From Ficedula albicollis (taxonomy: Eukaryota; Chordata; Aves; Passeriformes; Muscicapidae): 64,000 nucleotides of DNA. Made by a program: the position numbers and the translations under genes. The DNA lies in NCBI RefSeq assembly GCF_000247815.1, contig NC_021673.1, positions 35,288,194-35,352,193 of the forward strand, given 5' to 3'. Positions 50,901-63,490 of this stretch are shown here, in pieces. Position 1 is the stretch's first letter, and each line of letters starts with the position of its first letter. The notes beneath the pieces were generated by a model that worked only from the letters and a program-made list of their open reading frames with translations, searched no databases and was not told where the DNA came from.

Positions 50901-53344
50901 AGCTGTGCTGTCTTCATACCCACTCAACAGGCTGCACCAATCCCTTATGCTTGTCCTACTGAGCCAAACCCGTGCTGTTGTGCTGCAATTCTCATTTCCT
51001 CTGGTTGTCCATCAGCAGATAGGTCCACCATCGAAGCTTTGTTTGTGCTGTAGTCAGATAGACTCTTCCCCTATCGTTGCCCCATAAGAGGGATGTAGCA
51101 AGCCTTACTGCAGCTGTATGTCTTTGCTGAGCCCCAAGACTGCACTTAGAACAAGCACTGGGACATCAGAAAACAAAATCCTGGTGGACACCCTACTTGC
51201 AATTGGGAGTTTCCAGATCTCCATCTTCCTGGACCATGTCTCTCAGTTCAGAACTCCCTCTCTTCCTCTGGGCTTTCCTCCCACATTCTCCTGCTTTCTT
51301 GGTAGCCTTCAGTCCAGCCTACTTTCTGCCTCAGGATCTTCTACCAGTGTCAGTTTATACTCTAAAGAATTGTGGCCCAGAAACGCTGGTTGCAGGCTGC
51401 AGCCAACAAAAAGGTGGCCATCATTTTCAGCTCTTACATCCGATTGCTCCCTATCCAATTCTTGCTCCCACTCTGTTTTGTCCTCTTACTAGATATGCCC
51501 TTTGTTGCAGAGATGCAAATCTCAGCTAGCTTTGATCTCATGAATACAAATGTTGTTTTTATTAACCTTCCAAACGACTCCTGTACTGGGGCACATCCTG
51601 CTCTTAGTCAAATGAAAGTAATGTTTCCACTTGATTTCTTTTCTGTTTTCCTGATGCTTGTATTGCTTTGATATGATTTTACACAACAGTGTTCTTATTT
51701 TTGTGTGCCTTTTTGATTAGTTGGTCACTTAGATATTATTCTCCTCCACTGATAATTCTTCACCTTTGCTGTATAGCTGCCTACCTTTGCTAAAAAGTGA
51801 AACATGGGTAAGAGACACAAGCATAACCAAATGTAATGCAATGTACTTTAGGAAGTCATTGCACTTGTTCATTTGAATTTTTTACTGCTTGCTTTTCTTG
51901 TAAAGTATCAGGAAACATGCAGATTACCATTTGGTTTTATTACTTAAGAGTTCCAGCTATCCTTACTTTAGATTAAAGTCATTGTTGTCACAATAGCTCT
52001 TCCACTTCATTTCAAAGGATTGAGATTGCAGCAAAATACATTCAGTATAAATGGGTTCTGCTACATCTCCAAGACCTCCTGCCTGGATTAGGATGGGTTT
52101 TTAAGCTGGGAAATGACATATCTGAACTGTGATCAGTTGTGCTATCCAGGCAAGTCTATTTAAAAGTACTTTCCATTTTAAATATAGCAATAAAATACCA
52201 CACTAGAAAACCTTCTTGATAAGGGTAAAAGCAATACATCCAAATCCAATCTAAATTTGACATTGCCTAGAACAAGAATTCACATTGATAAGTCAGGACT
52301 CATTTACAAGGCCATAAATGGGTGGGTAGCTATAATTTGGGTATTAAACTTGTAAAATATATTGATGGCATGCAAGGGCTAAATAAATAATTTACTACAA
52401 GAAAATTGGAAATCTTTACCCAGTACTTAATTGACTAGCCACTCTCCCATGTTCTTGATAGTTTCCTATTTTGCTTTTTTTTTAAATTTTATTTTTCACA
52501 CACTAAAATGTGTCCCATGTGTATTTTTTTTCCAACTTCAATGGATATTCATAAGTCACTATATTGCTGCATGCATGGCCTGTTTTCATCTTTGTTTCAT
52601 CAGTCAACAACATTCATTTTGGCATTTTCACTTGTTTGTTTAAAAGTGTGAATTAATCAAATGCCTTTTCTGGGCACAGCTCAGCTGGTGTTAATTTTAA
52701 GATGAAAATAAAATTACCTCAATGATCAGGTTAACTTTGAATGTTAGTTAAATTCATTTCCATTGCAAAGCAGACCAAGTTAATGGGTATTCCAGTGATC
52801 ACAGTAAGAGTGGGATCGGCAGCTTTATATAAGTTTATAAAAATTCTTGTGACTACCTCATTGGCCAGTGTAACTCAGGGTAGTTGCAGTGAGGCCAATG
52901 AATTTTGGCCTTGAAGAGGTTTTTCCATCCACACATATTGAAAATCTGGTGTGAGATTACATATAAGCCCTTGATTGACCTGCCCTTAAAAGCACCCCAA
53001 TCAAACCTTCTGAAGGTGCAAGGTTCTATTTTTAAAACATCACACTTGCTTTTTGTTAGATTTCTGTTCTGAAACCAGACCTCCATGGTATGCTCTCACC
53101 ACCTTTAACTGTGACCCAAGGAAGAGAAGTTGGGGCTTTCACCCACCTCCCCAGCTATTACCATTTCCTGGGGTGGCTGTGGTGCCACTGTACGTGCTGG
53201 TATCCCTTTGCTGCTCACGTGGACTCTCCATGTCCCTACTGGAGCAGTGAGAGGATAAAAACATGCCTTTATTTATCCCACTAGAGGTACTGTGGTCTCA
53301 CTGTGCAGTGGCTTTTACTGGTTAAAAATTGCAACTTGTTTTTC
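47997..53344. other. No gene recognised; possible conserved block near 52660-52800
   Basis: About 5.3 kb of ordinary non-coding DNA. Overlapping plus frames at 50820-51671 (up to 124 codons) lie in a somewhat C-rich stretch and show no family. An AT-rich block without simple repeats at about 52660-52800 has several ATTA/TAAT cores and could be a conserved element. No mobile element seen. Confidence 0.4.
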
Positions 53345-53875
53345 GATGAATCATAGACTCACAGAATCTGGGAAACATGATCTAGTGGCCCATGGTGGGA
53401 TTCCATGATACAAAAGTTTGGGGGCATTCAAAAGTCATGTCGTTCAACCCCTGAAATGAGCAGGGACATCTTCAACTAGATCAGGCTGATCTGAGACCCA
53501 TCTGACCTGACCTCAAGTGTTTCCAGGGGTGGCATCTGCCACCTCTCTGGGAAATCTGTTCCAGTGCTTCACCACTCTCATTGTAAGAAACTTTCTTCCT
53601 TATATTTTGAATTCTAGCATATCTAGTCTGACTCTATACTTTTTTTTTTGTTTCAAACCATTACCCCTTGTCCCCTTGCTATAAGGAGCTGTGAAAAGTT
53701 TGTCCCCCTCTTACCTATAAGCACCCTTTAAGTACTGAAAGGTCACAATAGAGGTCCTGGAGCCTTTTCTTCCCTGGGCTGAACAAGCTCAGTTGTCTCA
53801 GCCTGTTTTCATAGATAGGGGGAGTTCCTCTTGTCCTTTTATGATTCACTCTCATCTTTGTTCACCCACAACAAC
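53345..53875 (-). mobile_element. CR1 LINE 3' fragment, sense on minus, with an internal insertion
   Basis: Starts with the reversed octamers (gaatcatagactcacagaat) and continues with gtcgttcaacccctgaaatg, acatcttcaactagatcagg, ccacctctctgggaaatctg, gttccagtgcttcaccactc, catatctagtctgactctat, accccttgtccccttgctat and aggtcacaatagaggtcctg to cctgggctgaacaagctcag. About 60 bases between the octamers and ttcaacccctgaaatg (about 53365-53425) do not fit the CR1 order as I know it and may be an insertion or divergence. It is the second longest CR1 copy in the window and has no intact frame. Confidence 0.93.
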
Positions 53876-56800
53876 CTACTGTGCTGCTAGTGTCAAATAC
53901 AACTTGATTATACAACATCTTAACTAATAATGCTATTAGACAGGCAGTGGTGGTGCTTCCTCACACAGGCATCCTTGGAGTGCTTCCCACTGGAGGTATT
54001 TTGCTAGTACAGTCTGTACAAGATTCCCAGGAGATACAGAGCAGAGTGCCAAAGGACTTGCAGGAATTAGTGCTTCTCCATGAGGGTTATTCCAAGCTCA
54101 AATGCCATGATGAAACACACGCCTTCCCATGCCAACTCATACATCAGACCCCAGGTGAGAAACATAGAAGTAAAGAAGTAAATCCAGAGGGAGTGCAATA
54201 CATTTGGAGTAAGCAAAGGGACAGCTTTGCTCCAGCTGCTCTGGGTCACTGCCATCAGCTTCCCTATTGTTACAGGCACACAGAGACTCCCTTCTAATTC
54301 TGTTTTCCACCTGCCCTCTCCAATAAGTTCCTTTTAAAATGGGAGTTATTTTTCCTCAAAATATTTCCACTGTTTTCTGAGGAATGTCACCCTCTCCCAG
54401 CTGGGACCCTGCCCCATGGGTCGAATGGACAGCACTTTGCTTAGCAGCCACATGACCATTTTGGAGCCCAGACTTAGGTTTAGAATATTTTGGGAATGAG
54501 GAGAAAGTCCTGTGTTCTTTGGATGGTGGCAGGGCGACATGGTTATGGTTTTTATAAAGGGTTCTTGCACCCAAATTCAGATGTAAAAAAAGCCTCGTGG
54601 CTGTAGGAGAAAGAGTACACAGTGGTTGAACTTGCATTCTGGGCAGCTAGAAGAAAGAAAAACTCGTTTCTCTGTTTTACATGTGTGCAGGACGCTGCTG
54701 CCTGAGGGAGTAAGAACCCACTTACAGCCCTCCATGGATTACCCTGGCTTTGTCCAGATGCACGAAGCAAGCAGGGCCACCCATCTGCTTACTTCCTCCC
54801 TGGGGATTAGAAATTGGAGGGTGGGAAATGAATAGAGCCTGGGGTCCATTCTCTCTGGCCAGCTCAGCTGAGATTGTGAGTGCTTGAGGGGGTTGAGGGA
54901 GGAAGGGTGGAATATTATTTTATTTCTGATTTAGGCCAGAGGTAAATGATTGCCTGAGGGAATAGGAGAGGAGAAGGTGTGTCACTGAGTTACAGTGCCT
55001 CAGGGGGCTCCTGCTGCAATGGCACAACTATGTAATGTGCCCTCTGGGGGATTGTGTCTGAAATAAAAATGTAGCCTGTTACTTATTGGCATTAGTGTTC
55101 ACTTACTAATGTCTTTTATTGCTCAACTCTTCTATTTTGGCACCTGGGTAACTACTTAGGTTCTTTTAAATTCACTGGACCAAATTCAGAGATCACATAT
55201 CAAGAGATCTGCATAGAGTTCACAACTGGCAGAGTAGTGTGGATTCAAAGTAGTAAATTTAAGAAAGACTAAGGAGAGAGCTGTAATGAATGAAAGGATC
55301 ATGGTAGATAAGATTCCTGTTCCTTGAAAATTATTTCTGAAACTGAGCAGTCTCTTGGTGAAAAAGGATACTGGCTCAGAGTCAAGAATTGCTTGTTGGC
55401 TCCTGGCACTTTCAAGAAACCTTTGTGCAATCTTTATAGAACTTGACTGTACAACATCTTAGCTCTCCACTAATATAAAGTTCACAGACAAAACAACATA
55501 ATGATAACCTTAGATGAGGCTTTCCATGAATAATCCCAACAGTAAACCTGTCCTCAACAGGAAAAGATCTCCCAATATTCAGTATGTTTCCGTGATCAAA
55601 CCTCTACCCTCTATTTCCTTATTTAAGTACCATGAAGCAAGTCACCACCCTGTCTGCACTCTATTCCATAACTCAGACACTATTTTTTTTACTGGGAGTT
55701 TCTCTGAGTCCTTGGCTACATGTGGGAAAATAACTATGAACCAGTCTCCCTCACTCAGCTCATCTTGGTGGCGATGAGCTCAATGAGAGTGGCTCAACCC
55801 CAAACACTGGATGCTGGGGGAGTACTGTTTAATTTTCTGCCCTTGGCTAGCAGACTTGTGGCTAGTTTTTGATTAGTGAGAATGCTGCTGTCAGGTTTAT
55901 TTTCTCAGCCCATCACTTGGTGCCCATCATGCTTTTCCATGTCACCTCCCACTGATGGAATGTCTGCATTTGCTTGGTCTCTCTTACATCTCTTTCTAAT
56001 ATTTCCATCTCCCACTTCTCATCAGTATTCATCCTGAAAAAAGTATTTAGTGCGGTCTCATCTATTTTTCTTCAGATATGGAAAGTACATCCCTAAGCCC
56101 TTTCTAAACAATCTCATTATCTGCAGCTGAATTCTGTCTTGAAGTTCTGCTCTGGCCTGAAAAGGCCACTGGACCCAGTGGCTGCAATGGGCACCCCTGC
56201 TGCCTCATTAGCCCTTACCCATCCGGTGTTTCCTGTCTTTTAAGAAAGAAGGGAGAAAAAAAATGTTTTTACTGTTTGCACAGCTCTTGCACCCTGGGAC
56301 TGACGTCATTGCTCTAGCCATACAAAATGCATGTAACAGTATCTTCCCCAGAAGCCATGGCCATCTTCCATAAGATTTGAAATTACATGCTAGCTCAAGG
56401 GTCCTCCCATGCTACTGAGCCAGCAGCTGTGAAGGAGTGGAGGAAAAGGATATATACAGGTCCCTCAGTAAGGCAGCAGGAGGAGAAGAACTAGCTCTGT
56501 GTATTTAGTTACAGTTAATTATAAGTTTATGACCTTATGATGCAACTGTTGTAACCCTTGCTCAATATACTTTTCAGGCAGAGCATGCTGAACATACAGA
56601 GGGGGTGTATTTTATGGCTGTGGTGTTTGCTCGAGCTGTGCAGATAAGAGAGCTGCAGAGAGGTCTCTGCGCAGGACGAAGTGGAGACATTTTGGCTGTG
56701 CAGTGCTGGCAGGGGCTGAATGTCTCTGCCAAAAGAGCTTGTGAATTGTAGGTGTAAACCCCACTGATCTGCCACCCTCTGCTTTCTCTGGCACCAGGGG

Positions 56801-59800
56801 CTGAAATTTGTTCTTGCACTTTAAGAGGGGAGGAAAGCTAAGGGAGGGAGTAAGTGTTGTGAACTCGTAAGGGAAACCAGAATAGGATTTTTCCCCCCCC
56901 CCTTAATCGAGGCAGCTTTGGAATTTGACATTTGTTTCACCCAAAGATTTTCAAATGCTGTACATTTTTTTTCCACCCAGTTCATATATTATACCCATTT
57001 TATGGGTAAGCTAGCCAATTCAGAAAGAGTAAATAGTGTGTCATTTGCAGGTCCATGAATAGATTCAAAGGCCCTTGAAATCTTAATCCACTTGATCCCA
57101 CTTAAGGCCTTCAAGATGCATTAACAGGACAAAAAGAAGTTTAATCGAAGCGCATCAAACTCAGTTTAGGCACTGTAACTCTTCTATTTACAAGGGTAGC
57201 TCTATTAGTAAAAATAAGGAAGCATTAGCTTGCATTTCCCTGGAAAATAAGTGAGCAGGAATGCATGCCACATCCTGGCTGGCATTTTAATCTCATCAAA
57301 GCAGAGCTCTTTCCCTACTGTGCTTTCCAAGATGCACAATGCAAATGTGGTCTGAACACAACAGAACTAATTGAACAATCACAGCAAAGGAGGTCAAAAC
57401 CCAACAAACAGTGTAGCATCTAAAATGACTCTGGAGGATTTTAACAGATGGACACTTGTAAATCTAACAGGATTTCCTACTGGTGAGAATGCCTTAGGTA
57501 AAATTCAGAATGTCTCATTAAATTGTCAGCCAGCTATGAGGCATTGCTTATGCGAATATGAACAGCTCTGCAGCATTACTGTAAATACACACAACTGAGC
57601 ATTAACAGAGGCCTGAAAAGCAACGTTTGGGTGTGAGTTCAATTAGAAAACCCGATCAAAACTGAAGAAGGATCAGATGTAATGTTTCTGGCTGGGATCC
57701 ATTAGAGAGATACAGCAGGAAGTTAAGCCAGGGGTCAGGCTTTTTCTCTCTCTGCTCTCCAAGCTGTATGGCTTTGCCTGTGTGCACTTCCATGTAAATT
57801 TGCAAATCAGCTTGGTGTAGACTTCTCTAAGTCCTTTTGCTATTGCTTTCTTGTAACCTCTTGTGTTCTTAGGCATTTGAAATGCATCAACAGACCCAGT
57901 ACAGATATAATAGTGCTCTGTCTCTCAAGTAGATGCTCCCATTCCAAGAATTCGAATGTAGGCTAACACAACAACACAGCAATTACATGTTTCCATTTTA
58001 ACACATTTGTTTTACATAGTGCCAGTGATCTGGATAAGGGCAATTAGTCTGTTTCTCGCCAGATAAATTAGTCTGGTTGTGCCCCTTTACCTCCTCCAGC
58101 AACCCTACTGCTTATGAGATCTGTGAGCCTGTTGTTCAATTCCACATTCCTGTACAGTCCCACTTTCTCAGTAAGAAATAGTCTCTGCTGGGTTTATTGG
58201 CATTTCTCACAGTATCTGAGTTCAAAGAAAATGATTACAAGTTAAGACAGGGCTCTGTTCTTTAAAGCACCACAGCATATAGATCTGTTGAGTGATATAT
58301 AACATAGAACAACTTCCAACTGAGGAAAGCTTAACACAGCTCGGGCTAGCTTGCTGATAGCTGCTCAGCTCCTAGAATTACTGCTTACAAACCATAAAGA
58401 CCCCAGCTTGAGTTTCATGGAGGGAGGGGGGAGATGTGTGCTGTGCACACCGCAAGTACAGCCACAGGGCGGGTAAGCCGCCAGCTTCCTAACCTCAGCC
58501 AAAAAATCTGGCCACTGCCTGACAGGCAGACTATGTGTATTTGCTGTCTATCAGTGGCAGTGAAACAGCCTAAAGTCAAAAAAGAATTGTGTGAGAATAC
58601 TGAGTTCAGTCGTGGGACTATTAGCGTGCCAAATCAACAGGCTTGGTGTCTGTTAAAACTGCCCTTCACTTCTGTGATATTTTTGGCAAGGAAATGGGCT
58701 GTAAATATAAACAGATCACTTCTTACTGAAAAGCAGGCACCTCAGAGGGAGGAAGCACACTGCATGTTTATTAGAGCCACAGACTCCACACAGGATCTTA
58801 GAACTGGCATGCAGGGGTAAATTCCTGGTTGAGCTAAGAGACTCAAGGAAGGACAAGTTACTATGAGAGAAAAACATGTGCAGTGTATCCCCTAAACCAC
58901 AGAATCTGCCTCTGCTGGGGACTGCTTGTGCTACTGAGAGTGGGGTAATTGTGCCAGGACAGGACACATGGGTCTGTGATTATTGACCAAGCCCTTCAGC
59001 ACAGAACACATGCAGCACTCCTGGCCTGGAATAATAACCATGGAGTTTTATTCCCATACAGCATCTGGCTAGAGAGCCTTCTAACACTCCCCTCCCTCTG
59101 CAAAGGCTCTGGTATACCAGGCTGGCACTGGAGAAAGAACATCAAATGTGTATGCATAAGAGTGTGTTGTGGTAAGATGCCCACACTGGTACAAAAATTG
59201 CTTTTGGTGCCACTATAATCCAAGAGCAAATAGTCTACACTCCATTGCTTCACTAAATAAAGAAATGCAATCTTCATCACAGATTTAACAAAAAAATATA
59301 GACCAGAAATGTCAGGTAAGATCCCTCAATTTTATGTTATATGAACATTTTATTTGCTGCAGATGATCAGAAACACAAATTACTTTTAATGGAAAATTGT
59401 GGTGGGACAATTTTTAATAAGAGAACCTTATTAAAAATCCATTGTTTAAAGACTGTCTTCTGTCGAGGTTACTAAATTTTCTTCCTTTTTTCCATCTTAA
59501 CTGACCACTTTTGTCTGACTTCTTTCATCATCAAGCATACACTAGTACATTATTACTTCATCAGAAACTTAATGATCCACACCCCCTTTTATCTTTCATC
59601 ATCCATCTAATTTCTTCATACTCCTTTATAAATTGAGCCTTAAGGAAAGAAGAAGGAAAATTACTAGGGTATTAAGATATGCAGCACCTTCAAGACAAGA
59701 AGGCTATGAAAACAGACATGAAGTTTGTTTATCCATGCCCAGTGTATGTCAGAGGCCTTTACCAGAAAAAGTAATAAACGATTGAAACTCTGTCTTTTGC

Positions 59801-60104
59801 ATGGAAGTGACCCTGGTTGTTGTGGTTATGGAGTTGCCCTGGTAAATCAGGGTAGAATCAGCTACCAAATCTGTGCGGTGGGAGAAACCTCACCAGGAGC
59901 CATCAGAGCTGCAGTGGTATCCCACCCTGGTGTGCTGCTTCCTGAGCACGCTTGGCAGGTGACCAAGTGATTTGTCTTTCTCTGACACTTTGTCAAATCA
60001 AAGAACTCTAAAAAATTTGTGAGATGTGACTAGTAGACAAAAATCTTGTTAAGCCTTCCCCCTTATTATACCATTTCTGTGAATAGCTACTATAATTCTC
60101 TGCT
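53876..60104. other. No gene recognised
   Basis: About 6 kb of ordinary non-coding DNA with local GC changes (richer at about 54350-55030). Frames of 116 codons (53947-54297 plus) and 128 codons (58434-58820 plus) have no recognisable domain. A ten-base C run lies at about 56892-56901. The stretch at about 57230-57400 is low in simple repeats and could be conserved. Confidence 0.42.
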
Positions 60105-60150
60105 ATCATTCTATATATACTATATATATATATATATTCTATATATATAC
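60105..60150 (+). repeat. (TA)n microsatellite
   Basis: Alternating TA tract with interruptions (tactat, ttctat). It can form cruciform or unpaired DNA. The I/Y-rich frames on both strands here are artefacts. Confidence 0.93.
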
Positions 60151-60445
60151 TATCATTCACCTCTACCAGGGTGCATGGCAGAGAAGCCAGGTTCACTGGT
60201 CTGTAATTCCCATACTCCCCCCAAGACTCCTTTTTGAGATAATCTTTGTTACTTTATGTTCATCCTATATTAGGGTGTATTTGATAAGTAATTTTTCTGT
60301 ACCACAATTAATAAAGTGTTTTTGTACTTGTTTAGCCCTCATGTGTAAACATTATCTGATTTTGGGAATTTCATATTGTTCCATTTACTGAGTTACTCTA
60401 CAGCCCGCTATTACGACTAAAATACGAAAATGATCCTTAGATTCC
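60151..60445. other. No gene recognised
   Basis: Short AT-rich non-coding stretch. Confidence 0.5.
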
Positions 60446-60635
60446 TAGAATCATAAAATCATAGAGTCACGGAATGGTTTGGGTTGGAAGGGACTTTTAA
60501 AGGTTATCTTGTCCAACCCTGTGCAATGACCAGGGGCATTTTCAATTAGATCAGGTTGCTCAGAGTCCCATCCAACCTGATCTTGAATATTTCCAGGGAG
60601 GGGACAATCACAACCTCTCTGTAGATTGATTCCTT
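60446..60635 (-). mobile_element. CR1 LINE 3' fragment, sense on minus
   Basis: Begins with well-kept reversed octamers (agaatcataaaatcatagag), then ggaatggtttgggttggaag, ggacttttaaaggttatctt, gtccaaccctgtgcaatgac, ttttcaattagatcaggttg, cagagtcccatccaacctga and tttccagggaggggacaatc. This is a textbook avian CR1 3' end in reverse. It is truncated after about 190 bp. Confidence 0.97.
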
Positions 60636-61370
60636 TAAAGAACAGCTTTATAGTAAGATGAAGTCCTCCTGGTGAGCATAAATGCAAAAGGTTGATTGAG
60701 ATTATCAGTAACAGGTCCTTTTAGATTTTGTTAATATTTCCACCATGCTTGGTCTTTGGAAGGCATCCTGTTTCTGATAAATTTGTTATTATTAGTTTTT
60801 ATGGCTGTGGCATAAAATCTGAATCCAGATTTGAACTTTCTGAGATTTTAGAGGTTCAGATTTAGACTATTACAAAAATAGGAACAATATGTGGAGCCTG
60901 GGGCAAGGCTTTGAGCCTAACATTCCTTGCAAATAAGGCAGTGGCCTTGCAAGGTGACTGAGTGAATTAGCATGGTGCCAGGTATTAATTTTCAGCTCAT
61001 TTATTCAACATTTGACTACTCAAAAGAAAAGATATATTGTTCATGCTCTGCAAATGAGACGCAGGAACCTGGTTATTTTCTCCTCTGTTGTAAACATCAC
61101 CAGGCCTGCAGAAAACTCCCCCAGAGTACAAGATAATCTGGAAGTTCTTCACCGTTGATGATCACGTAGGAGAAGAAAGGGAGCCACCTGTAAGACAAAG
61201 CCTTTATGTTTATCTCTTGCAGGTCTGTTGGCCAACAGTTGTTGGATCATCCACAGGGAACACCTACACCTTTGCTGTGCTGTTATGAGCCACTGCCAGC
61301 TTGCTGCAACCGAGCAGCTTCTGAACTTCTGAGCTGACTACCAGCCATGTAGCCGTGGGGAGGGTAATGC
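60636..61370. other. No gene recognised
   Basis: Ordinary non-coding sequence between a CR1 fragment and the duplication cluster at the right end. Confidence 0.5.
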
Positions 61371-61420
61371 CCCAGATAATTAAACACTTCTGAGACACCC
61401 AGATAATTAAACACTTCTGG
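61371..61420 (+). repeat. Small tandem duplication, unit 26 bp
   Basis: cccagataattaaacacttc occurs twice (from about 61371 and again from about 61397), followed by tga and tgg respectively. Confidence 0.85.
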
Positions 61421-61500
61421 AATATTACCACTAAGCTGGGAAGACCCAGCTTTTAGCTGTTTTGTAGTGTAGCTTACATCTGTTGGGATTGCACCATTTA

Positions 61501-62372
61501 GGATCTTCTGCCCAGCAGACAGACGTATGGACCTGCCTGGAGGAACACAGCTGAATGGCTGACTTCTGATTCTCTTCTCCAAACCAGCAACCTCACTGCT
61601 AAAAGATGACCCCTCTGACAAGATGGACAAGTGTCCATCTATTTTCTTTGCCATCTTCTCCTTCCCTGGTACATCCCATGTCTTTGCAATGTGTCAGCCC
61701 TCATTGCAACTTCATATTATGTCAGTGGAACAAGATATGCAGGTGAATAAATACTTTAAAATGATGGTGATGCATTTGGGATGTGCTGTGCTGGTTTTCT
61801 GTCATGCCATTTCACATAAGGCAGGTGAGTAAGGAGAAATTAGGTTTACTTCAACCAATTTAATTTGATAAAAATAAGCATGGTGGGCAAAGTCAATTTT
61901 GACGAGCTGTTTTTTAATTCCTAGCTACATACATCAGGATCTTCTGCCCAGCAGACAGACGTATGGACCTGCCTGGAGGAACACAGCTGAATGGCTGACT
62001 TCTGATTCTCTTCTCCAAACCAGCAACCTCACTGCTAAAAGATGACCCCTCTGACAAGATGGACAAGTGTCCATCTATTTTCTTTGCCATCTTCTCCTTC
62101 CCTGGTACATCCCATGTCTTTGCAATGTGTCAGCCCTCATTGCAACTTCATATTATGTCAGTGGAACAAGATATGCAGGTGAATAAATACTTTAAAATGA
62201 TGGTGATACATTTGGGATTTGCTGTGCTGGTTTTCTGTCATGCCATTTCACATAAGGCAGGTGAGTAAGGAGAAATTAGGTTTACTTCAACCAATTTAAT
62301 TTGATAAAAATAAGCATGGTGGGCAAAGTCAATTTTGACGAGCTGTTTTTTAATTCCTAGCTACGTACATCA
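61501..62372 (+). repeat. Two-copy tandem duplication, unit 436 bp
   Basis: The unit 61501-61936 (starting ggatcttctgcccagcagac) is repeated at 61937-62372. I count three substitutions (gatgcatt/gatacatt, gggatgtg/gggatttg, ctacatac/ctacgtac), so identity is about 99%. Each copy contains the same 69-codon frame (61623-61832 and 62059-62268), but no protein family is recognisable. It is the largest unit of the duplication series and lies just before an AAAT microsatellite. Confidence 0.96.
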
Positions 62373-62379
62373 GCTCTCT

Positions 62380-62424
62380 AAATAAATAATAATAAATAAT
62401 AAATAAATAAATAAATAAATAAAC
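62380..62424 (+). repeat. (AAAT)n microsatellite
   Basis: About ten AAAT units with AAT interruptions, eight bases after the 436-bp duplication ends. Confidence 0.93.
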
Positions 62425-63388
62425 GTAGAAACTAACTCTCATTGTGTGATTTTTACCTTTCTTATACTAAACTAAATTATTAATTATCAGAAAGATAAGA
62501 GTGAAGAGAGGAAGAGAGAAATCAGCCCAAGAGGCTTATTAAAAAAAAAAAAGGTTCTAATTTGCAATTTCTGCTCATGCATCACATTTCCCATGAAAGC
62601 TCATGGCCTAATATTAGAGTACAGCAGCACCAAGGACCTGATTTACCCTGCACACCAAATACAGCAAATATCTTTCCCATGTAAAGAAAAGAAAGCTTTT
62701 CTATAATTGAGCTCCCCACAAGAAGAAAATGGAGAAGGCAGGGGAAGACACAACTCCAGATATTATTCACTTGTTATATGCAAATTTAAAAGATTATTCA
62801 GACAACTAATAAAGCACTTTTTTTCATATTTTTTCCTTTCCTTTTTGCAGGAAAATAAACTATTCTTGTGGTGATAAAAATCATGTATAAAGAGGTAAAC
62901 TCTGAAGCAATTGTTTGAACTTTCAGTAAGCATATTTCTGACGATTCATTAAATACAGAAAGCTTTATCTTCCAGGAGAAAAAGAATAGGGAAGCAATGC
63001 AGACACTCAAAAGTAAAAATATGCTTGTATTGGAGGAGAAGGAGAAGCGTACAAAGAATCTCACTTGTACTTGAATAACAACTATTAAAAAGTTTTAAGG
63101 CCCTGATACACTCCTTATGTCCTTTTTTTTTTTAAAATCCAGTCAAGGAGCATGTTTCTATTGTCCTTACTCATTCACTGCTTTGTCAGTTCTGAAGAGA
63201 AGGAGGAATTAAATTGCATTTCTGACATGAATGCAGTTGCAAGGAATACATACCATGCTCACAAAGCAAAACCATCTCTTTTGGCTCTCCTGGGCTAAGG
63301 AGCATTCTGCTGAGGGTGTGATCCTTATGGATCTAGAAAGCCAAGAGCAGTGCCAGACATCCTGAACCTCCACACTACCGTATTTCGT
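62425..63388. other. No gene recognised
   Basis: Ordinary AT-rich non-coding sequence. The minus frame 62798-63064 has no recognisable features. Confidence 0.5.
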
Positions 63389-63490
63389 GAATATTCTGAG
63401 AAAATGTTGGTGCAGAGAGGAGTTTCAAATCCCTGCCATTGAATATGCTGAGAAAATATTGGTGCAGAGAGGAGTTTCAAATCCCTGCCA
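63389..63490 (+). repeat. Two-copy tandem duplication, unit 52 bp
   Basis: gaatattctgagaaaatgtt at 63389 recurs as gaatatgctgagaaaatatt at 63441, and the copies end at aatccctgcca. Two substitutions are visible. Confidence 0.94.

Noticed and set aside
61623..62268. Duplicated 69-codon frame as a tandem gene pair
   Set aside because: The frame begins mid-unit, has no recognisable homology, and two of the few changes between copies alter residues. Duplication of anonymous DNA explains it.
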